Below, piece after piece: positions 5,484-9,123 of a stretch of DNA of 9,123 nucleotides. The DNA lies in the NCBI GenBank assembly GCA_946887385.1, contig CAMPKU010000187.1:1-9123 (forward strand), read 5' to 3'. The number at the start of each line of letters is the position of its first letter. The first letter of the stretch is position 1. Under the pieces are notes generated by a model. The model ran no database searches. It was given only the letters and a program-made list of their open reading frames with translations, and had not been told where the DNA came from. The stretch is from an uncultured Gammaproteobacteria bacterium (GTDB taxonomy: Bacteria > Pseudomonadota > Gammaproteobacteria > Rariloculales > Rariloculaceae). Both the position numbers and the translations under genes were made by a program.

Positions 5484-6726
5484 GCGCGCGCGTCCACGGA
5501 ACGTTCTTCGCACCGGTGCGCGCAAACAGCACCTGGAACAGTTGTAGCCTGCCCAAGACAAAGGCGGCGATCGAGCCCACGAGATACAAGCGCCAGGCGC
5601 GCACGAACGTCTCGTCGAACAACGACCGTACGGCCTCGACGTTCTCCTCGTAGCGCTGCAGCCAGCATTCGAGCGTCTTCGCGTAGTGCAAACGGATGTT
5701 TTCCACGTCGAGCACCGAGAAGCGGTGCGGCTCGAACATGTCCATCATCTCGCGCAGGGTGGGAGGATAGGCGCCCGGGAAAATGCGCTTGTCGATCCAG
5801 GGGTTCATGAGCGCAGGAGCGTCGCGGCCGATGCTGTGCACGAGGCCGCGGCCTTCGGGCGTCAACGCGCGGCTCATCAGTGCGCCTAAGTCTTGATAGT
5901 TGCCTTTGCCCACGTGCTCGAGCATGCCGATCGACACGAACGCGTCGTAGGTGCCCGTGAGGTTGCGGTAGTCGTCCTCGACAAACTCCACTTGGCTCGA
6001 AAGCCCGAGCCGCTTGGCCCAATCGCGCGAGTGCGCGATCTGCTCTTTGGAGATATTGAAGCTGCGCACGCGCACGCCGTAGTTCTTCGCCATGAACAGC
6101 GCGAAGCCGCCCCAACCACCGCCGGCCTCGACGACGCGCTCGCCGGCCTTGAGCTCGAGCTTGCGGCACACGTGGTGCATTTTTGCCTGCTGCGCCTCCT
6201 CGATCGTCATCGAAGGGTGCGCGAAGTAGGCGCATGTGTATTGCAGCGCCTCGCGGTCGAGCCACAACTTGTAAAAGTCGTTGCCGATGTCGTAGTGGTG
6301 ATGGATATTGCGCTTCGACTCGTGCAGATCCGGCGCGAGCTTGCGGCCGCGCGCCACGATGGCACCCACCGCCGTGTTCTTCTCGGTGTAGCGATAGGCT
6401 TCGAGCAGCAGCGTGAGGAGATCCCCGCGCACCTGGATGCGCCCGGCGCTGTACAGATCGCCGAAGTGTAGGTCCGGATTGATGATGAGCTGCCAGAGGG
6501 CCTTGCGGTCCATGATCCGCATGCGCACGGTGCCGTCGCGCGGCGTGACGTCGGGCGGGGAGTCCCACAGGCTCAAGCGCACCGACGAAGACGGTCCCAG
6601 CCTGGCCACGATTTGGGCGATGAGCCAGCGGTCCATGGCGCTCGGCTCGTGGCGCGCCGCGGCTGCCTCGTCAAAACCAACATCGGATGCCGGAACGCCC
6701 AACGGTTCCAAACGACTTCGGTTCAT
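5461..6726 (-). CDS. Cyclopropane-fatty-acyl-phospholipid synthase-like SAM methyltransferase, candidate TmsB/BfaB-type
   Basis: A 421-aa enzyme (E. coli Cfa is 382 aa) that transfers a methyl group from SAM to a double bond of a phospholipid acyl chain. An N-terminal lipid-binding domain covers about residues 30-115 and the Rossmann methyltransferase domain about 140-405. Visible motifs are HHHYDIGNDFYKLWLD at 142-157, LQYTCAYF at 161-168, SAM loop VVEAGGGWGG at 198-207, IGMLEHVG at 266-273, VHSIG at 296-300 and HYAKTLECW at 347-355. The residues known in E. coli Cfa as active-site or bicarbonate ligands (C139, E239, H266, I268, Y317) correspond to C165, E270, H297, I299 and Y348. The Cys of the usual GCGWGG loop is Gly203 here. 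CTCC on the plus strand at 6735-6738 reads as GGAG 8 bp before ATG 6726. The family alone cannot separate cyclopropanation from methylene formation; the overlapping reductase gene argues for the latter. Confidence 0.9.
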   Translation of the reverse strand: MNRSRLEPLGVPASDVGFDEAAAARHEPSAMDRWLIAQIVARLGPSSSVRLSLWDSPPDVTPRDGTVRMRIMDRKALWQLIINPDLHFGDLYSAGRIQVRGDLLTLLLEAYRYTEKNTAVGAIVARGRKLAPDLHESKRNIHHHYDIGNDFYKLWLDREALQYTCAYFAHPSMTIEEAQQAKMHHVCRKLELKAGERVVEAGGGWGGFALFMAKNYGVRVRSFNISKEQIAHSRDWAKRLGLSSQVEFVEDDYRNLTGTYDAFVSIGMLEHVGKGNYQDLGALMSRALTPEGRGLVHSIGRDAPALMNPWIDKRIFPGAYPPTLREMMDMFEPHRFSVLDVENIRLHYAKTLECWLQRYEENVEAVRSLFDETFVRAWRLYLVGSIAAFVLGRLQLFQVLFARTGAKNVPWTRAHVYRDHP

Positions 6727-6795
6727 GATCGATACTCCGCCTGCACCTCAAAACACTGCGGGCCGTCCTAGCTTCCCTAGCCGTTCGGTCTCTAA

Positions 6796-6807
6796 GCCGA
6801 ATTCGGC
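6796..6807. repeat. 12-bp perfect palindrome GCCGAATTCGGC
   Basis: A perfect dyad without loop, built from the CCGAA/TTCGG element repeated elsewhere in this intergenic region. The absence of a loop suits a dimeric protein operator better than an RNA hairpin. Confidence 0.45.
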
Positions 6808-6822
6808 CCCCGCATGGCGGGG
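6808..6822 (+). other. GC hairpin CCCCGC-atg-GCGGGG
   Basis: A perfect 6-bp all-GC stem with a 3-base loop, immediately after the 12-bp palindrome. There is no following T-tract on either strand, so it is not a standard intrinsic terminator. Confidence 0.45.
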
Positions 6823-6843
6823 TGCCGGCAGCGTTTGCCAAAA

Positions 6844-6878
6844 TGCCGAACCTGGAGCCGTTTCGGCCGCGGTTCGGT
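6844..6878 (+). other. Nested hairpin in the possible moaA leader
   Basis: CCGAACC at 6846-6852 pairs with GGTTCGG at 6871-6877 (7 bp), enclosing a second stem, GCCG at 6857-6860 with CGGC at 6864-6867 around a TTT loop. TGCCGAA at 6844-6850 can instead pair with TTCGGCA at 6916-6922, or its last six bases with TTCGGC at 6862-6867, so the pairings exclude each other. By position it could act in moaA control; I cannot match it to the published Moco RNA motif from memory. Confidence 0.4.
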
Positions 6879-6888
6879 CCGTTCTTGA

Positions 6889-6908
6889 CCGCTAGGTTAC
6901 TATAGCGG
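6889..6908 (+). other. Hairpin CCGCTA/TAGCGG upstream of moaA
   Basis: CCGCTA at 6889-6894 and TAGCGG at 6903-6908 form a 6-bp stem with an 8-base AT-rich loop. It may equally be a dyad operator overlapping an undefined promoter. Confidence 0.35.
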
Positions 6909-6922
6909 CACGAAATTCGGCA

Positions 6923-6939
6923 GCCGTGTCTAATACGGC
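6923..6939 (+). other. Hairpin GCCGT/ACGGC just before moaA
   Basis: GCCGT at 6923-6927 pairs with ACGGC at 6935-6939 around a 7-base loop, ending 21 bp before the moaA ATG, so it could affect ribosome access. Confidence 0.35.
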
Positions 6940-6960
6940 ACTAGCCCGCGTATTACGAAC

Positions 6961-8019
6961 ATGACGCACACCATAACTCATTGGCAGACCCAGGCAGCCG
7001 TCAAGGACCGCCTCATGAGGCCGCTGCGCGATTTGCGCATTTCGGTCATCGATCGCTGCAATTATCGCTGCCCGTACTGCATGCCCGCCGACCTGTTCGG
7101 CGAGAACCATACATTTTTGCCGCGCGCGAACTGGCTCACGGCGGGCGAGATCAAACGCGTCGCCAGCGTGTTTGTGCAGCTTGGCGTGAAGAAGCTCAGG
7201 CTCACGGGTGGGGAGCCGCTGCTGCGCCGCGACATCGTCGAGATCGTTGCCGGTCTTACCGAGCTCAATGGCGTGGACGACCTGGCAATCACGACGAACG
7301 GCTCGCGGCTGGCCGAGCATGCCGCCGCGCTCAAGCGAGCGGGGTTGCAGCGCATCACCGTGAGCCTCGATAGTCTGGACGCGCAAGTGTTCAAAGAGAT
7401 GAACGGTGGGCGCGGGGAGCTCGACGTTGTGCTGCAGGGCATCGAAGCGGCCCGCGCGGCCGAGCTGCCGATCAAGATCAACACGGTGGTCGAGCGCGGC
7501 AAGAACGATCACACGGTGCTCGAGCTCGTCGAGCGCTTTCGTGGCACCGGCATCATCGTGCGCTTCATCGAATACATGGACGTCGGCACCGTGAACGGTT
7601 GGGAGCCGAAGCAAGTCGTGCCGTCGAAGGAGCTGCTGGCCACTCTGAGCGCGCGCTGGCCGTTGTCGCCTCTCGGCAGCAATTATCGAGGCGAGGTGGC
7701 CAAGCGCTACGCATTCGACGACGGCCAAGGCGAAATCGGCTTCATTTCCTCGGTGAGCGAGCCGTTTTGCGGCGACTGCCACCGCGCACGGCTGTCGGCT
7801 GACGGTACCGTGTACACCTGCTTGTTCGCGTCGAGCGGCACGGAGCTGCGCACGCCGCTGCGCGCGGGCGCCAGCGACGCGGACCTCGTGGGCTTGCTGC
7901 AGAACGTGTGGCGCAACCGCACGGACCGCTACAGCGAGATTCGCGGCCGGCTGCTCGAGCACAAGCCGGAGGGCACGGAGAAGCGCGAGCGAGTCGAGAT
8001 GTACCGGATGGGCGGCTGA
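6961..8019 (+). CDS. moaA: GTP 3',8-cyclase MoaA (radical SAM)
   Basis: First enzyme of molybdenum-cofactor synthesis: it rearranges GTP to 3',8-cyclo-GTP, which MoaC turns into cyclic pyranopterin monophosphate. In the 352-aa protein the radical-SAM cluster is C33-x3-C37-x2-C40 (DRCNYRCPYC), with LRLTGGEPLLRRDI at 79-92 for SAM binding. The second, GTP-binding 4Fe-4S cluster uses C270, C273 and C287 (EPFCGDCHRARLSADGTVYTC). The protein ends in the catalytic Gly-Gly tail (351-352). The length is slightly above E. coli MoaA (329 aa), partly from a longer N-terminus. I keep ATG 6961 because residues 14-30 (VKDRLMRPLRDLRISVI) still follow the family; an ATG at 7015 with AAGGA 7 bp upstream is the alternative. 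The stop overlaps moaC by one base (TGATG). Confidence 0.97.
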   Translation: MTHTITHWQTQAAVKDRLMRPLRDLRISVIDRCNYRCPYCMPADLFGENHTFLPRANWLTAGEIKRVASVFVQLGVKKLRLTGGEPLLRRDIVEIVAGLTELNGVDDLAITTNGSRLAEHAAALKRAGLQRITVSLDSLDAQVFKEMNGGRGELDVVLQGIEAARAAELPIKINTVVERGKNDHTVLELVERFRGTGIIVRFIEYMDVGTVNGWEPKQVVPSKELLATLSARWPLSPLGSNYRGEVAKRYAFDDGQGEIGFISSVSEPFCGDCHRARLSADGTVYTCLFASSGTELRTPLRAGASDADLVGLLQNVWRNRTDRYSEIRGRLLEHKPEGTEKRERVEMYRMGG

Positions 8020-8501
8020 TGTTGTCGCACGTCGATTCATTGAACCGTCCCACCATGGTCGACGTCGGCGACAAGGCCGTTACCACGCGTACGGCCACGG
8101 CGCGGGCCGTCGTGGTGTTTCCGCCGGACGTCGCCGTGCGTTCGGGCGAAGCGCTGCGCACGAAGAAGGGACCCGTGTTCGACACGGCGATCATCGCCGG
8201 GGTCATGGCCGCGAAGCGCACGCACGAGCTGATTCCGTTCTGCCACCCGATCCCGCTCGAGGATTGCAAGATCGCGATCGACTGGGGGCAGGGCAACGAG
8301 GTCGTCATCGAATGCTCGGTGCGCGCCACGCACAAAACCGGCGTCGAGATGGAAGCGCTCACCGGCGCCACGACGGCAGCCCTCACGATCTACGACATGT
8401 GCAAGGCCCTCACGCACGGCATCGCCATCCGCGAAGTGGTGCTGCTCGCCAAAGCCGGAGGCAAGCGCGACTATTTGGCGGCCGGCGAGAGAACGGCATG
8501 A
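8019..8501 (+). CDS. moaC: Cyclic pyranopterin monophosphate synthase MoaC
   Basis: Converts 3',8-cyclo-GTP from MoaA into cyclic pyranopterin monophosphate; a cytoplasmic hexamer in known members. At 160 aa it is almost the same length as the E. coli protein (161 aa). Signatures are MVDVGDKAVTTRTATA at 13-28, RTKKGPVFDTAIIAGVMAAKRT at about 47-68, LIPFCHPIPL at 71-80, ATHKTGVEMEALTGA at 103-117 and IYDMCKA at 124-130. The KTGVEMEALT block and the DMCKA Asp126/Lys129 are the catalytic region in the family, and all are intact. ATG 8019 overlaps the moaA stop by one base. The frame is open further upstream inside moaA, but that part shows no MoaC similarity. Its TGA overlaps the moaD ATG (ATGA), so the genes should be translationally coupled. 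Confidence 0.97.
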   Translation: MLSHVDSLNRPTMVDVGDKAVTTRTATARAVVVFPPDVAVRSGEALRTKKGPVFDTAIIAGVMAAKRTHELIPFCHPIPLEDCKIAIDWGQGNEVVIECSVRATHKTGVEMEALTGATTAALTIYDMCKALTHGIAIREVVLLAKAGGKRDYLAAGERTA

Positions 8502-8743
8502 CGATCGAAGTCACGGCGCATTACTTCGCGGCGTTTCGCGAGCGCGCGGGGCGCGATTCCGAGCGCGTAAGCACGGAGGCGCGCACGGCAGCCGATCTTT
8601 ACGGCGAGCTCGCCCGCCGGCACGGCTTCGCCGACTCGGTGACGCGCTGCAAAGTGGCAGTCAACGACGAGCTCGCCGACTGGAACGTGACGCTCACGGC
8701 CGGCGACGAAGTCTTGTTCTTTCCACCCGTCGCCGCCGGTTGA
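8498..8743 (+). CDS. moaD: Molybdopterin synthase small (sulfur-carrier) subunit MoaD, with atypical Ala-Gly C-terminus
   Basis: Ubiquitin-like sulfur carrier. Its C-terminal glycine is adenylated by MoeB, turned into a thiocarboxylate, and inserted into MoaE to add the dithiolene sulfurs to the pterin. The 81 aa equal the E. coli length. The start MTIEVTAHYFAAFRERAG, the middle CKVAVNDELADWN at 51-63 and GDEVLFFPPVAAG at 69-81 fit MoaD. The family ends in Gly-Gly (E. coli ...PPVAGG), but here the last codons are GCC GCC GGT TGA, giving Ala-Ala-Gly, so the penultimate glycine (position 80) is replaced by alanine. The terminal Gly81, which carries the sulfur, is kept. The position between moaC and moaE leaves little doubt about identity, while full activity is less certain. 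ATGA overlap with moaC; 6 bp gap to moaE. Confidence 0.93.
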   Translation: MTIEVTAHYFAAFRERAGRDSERVSTEARTAADLYGELARRHGFADSVTRCKVAVNDELADWNVTLTAGDEVLFFPPVAAG

Positions 8744-8749
8744 TTCGCG

Positions 8750-9123
8750 ATGTCGTTCAAGATCACCTCCGCCGTCATCGATCCGGCCGCCCGCAAGCGT
8801 GAGCTCGAACGAAGCTCCGCCGGCGCTTGCGTCACGTTCGAAGGCTGGGTGCGCAACCACAACGAAGGTGAAAGCGTGCAAGCGCTCGAGTACGAGGCGC
8901 ATCAGACCATTGCCGAGAAGGAAGGCGCGCGCATCGTCGCGGAGGCCATGACGCGCTTCGCCGTGACGGCAGTGCACTGCGAGCACCGCGTCGGCAAGCT
9001 TCAGATCGGCGACTGCGCGGTATGGGTAGGCGTGAGCGCCGCGCATCGCGGCGCCGCGTTCGACGCATGCCGCTACGTGATCGACGAAGCCAAAGCGCGC
9101 GTGCCGATCTGGAAGAAAGAGCA
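8750..9123 (+). CDS. moaE: Molybdopterin synthase catalytic subunit MoaE (3' end outside window)
   Basis: Large subunit of molybdopterin synthase, which with thiocarboxylated MoaD converts cyclic pyranopterin monophosphate to molybdopterin. The frame runs from ATG 8750, 6 bp after the moaD stop, to the window edge without a stop, so 124 complete codons are seen out of an expected ~150. Signatures are CVTFEGWVRNHNEGESV at about 27-43 (with Arg35 in the place of the family's substrate-binding Arg), ALEYEAH at 45-51, EHRVGKLQIGD at 78-88, VGVSAAHRGAAF at 93-104 (His99-Arg100) and AKARVPIWKKE at 114-124. Lys115 and Lys122 match the E. coli active-site pair Lys119/Lys126. All visible catalytic positions are intact. 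No stop is visible, so the C-terminus cannot be judged. Confidence 0.95.
   Translation, partial: MSFKITSAVIDPAARKRELERSSAGACVTFEGWVRNHNEGESVQALEYEAHQTIAEKEGARIVAEAMTRFAVTAVHCEHRVGKLQIGDCAVWVGVSAAHRGAAFDACRYVIDEAKARVPIWKKE

Larger units (their letters stand above)
6727..6960. promoter_or_regulatory. Divergent intergenic region with clustered inverted repeats (lipid operon / moa operon)
   Basis: This 234-bp region separates the methyltransferase gene (-) from moaA (+) and is the longest gene-free stretch. TTCGG/CCGAA occurs seven times between 6784 and 6920 (TTCGG at 6784, 6802, 6862, 6873, 6916; CCGAA at 6797, 6846), including the 12-bp palindrome GCCGAATTCGGC at 6796-6807. TGCCGGCA at 6823-6830 is another palindrome. 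I find no convincing -35/-10 pair for either direction: TTGACC at 6885-6890 and TACTAT at 6898-6903 are too close together. The moaA ATG has no clear ribosome-binding site. The region may carry operators or a structured moaA leader. Confidence 0.5.

Noticed and set aside
5484..5561. 26-residue longer start (TTG 5561) for the FAD oxidoreductase
   Set aside because: Rare start codon, Cys/Arg-rich sequence read out of frame in the methyltransferase gene, and similarity begins after ATG 5483.
4329..5810. Long plus-strand open frames opposite the FAD oxidoreductase and methyltransferase
   Set aside because: Antisense shadows with no recognisable domain or ribosome-binding site.
5447..6568. 373-aa second minus-strand frame inside the methyltransferase gene
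   Set aside because: Composition is Arg/Ala/His-rich shadow coding; the CFA-like frame carries all motifs.
7015..7017. Alternative moaA start with an AAGGA upstream
   Set aside because: Residues before it (VKDRL, leading to MRPLRDLRIS) still fit the MoaA N-terminus, so the longer form is preferred, though not certain.
6892..8040. 382-aa minus-strand open frame opposite moaA
   Set aside because: It is a GC-rich antisense shadow of moaA, with low-complexity Ala/Arg/His content and no family motifs.
1..9123. CRISPR array, tRNA/rRNA genes, transposase or attachment-site repeats
   Set aside because: No regularly spaced repeats, cloverleaf-like segments or mobile-element genes were seen; the window looks like ordinary chromosome.

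Overview
The window is a 9.1 kb piece of a GC-rich bacterial chromosome, most likely a gammaproteobacterium (a Steroidobacter/Nevskia/Xanthomonas-like lineage is a guess; a betaproteobacterium is possible). The support is a GlnRS of the proteobacterial type, a small DUF2845 exported protein, a GcvA-like LysR regulator and a compact moaACDE operon. Coding density is very high, the longest gene-free stretch is 234 bp, and there are no tRNAs, rRNAs, CRISPRs or insertion sequences.

Layout, left to right. (1) 3-263 (+): the C-terminal tail of a protein resembling the c-type-cytochrome-like end of PQQ sugar dehydrogenase/SO2930-type proteins. (2) 303-2362 (+): glnS, overlapping by one base a 112-aa DUF2845 exported protein. 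(3) 2367-3308 (-): a LysR-family regulator, convergent with the previous pair. (4) 3448-4115 (+): a 53-aa predicted single-pass membrane protein followed by an OsmC-family peroxidase/thiol protein. Both start with nearly the same AAAGGAG...ATCATGTCC initiation site. (5) 6726-4137 (-): a two-gene unit with a 23-bp overlap, a cyclopropane-fatty-acid-synthase-like SAM methyltransferase followed by a DHCR24-like FAD oxidoreductase. (6) 6727-6960: a divergent intergenic region full of inverted repeats. (7) 6961 to the right edge (+): moaA-moaC-moaD-moaE, the molybdopterin synthesis operon, with moaE cut by the window edge.

The most interesting part is unit 5. A lipid methyltransferase translationally coupled to a DHCR24-like flavin reductase is the same pairing as the actinobacterial tmsB/tmsA (BfaB/BfaA) system. 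That system methylates oleoyl-phospholipid to a 10-methylene intermediate and reduces it to a 10-methyl branched (tuberculostearic-type) chain. Finding this logic in an apparently proteobacterial context suggests mid-chain methyl-branched or related membrane lipids. Two further points deserve a check: the MoaD here ends in Ala-Gly instead of the expected Gly-Gly, and the moaA leader has several mutually exclusive pairings of a repeated TTCGG/CCGAA element, which could be a regulatory RNA or a set of protein-binding sites.
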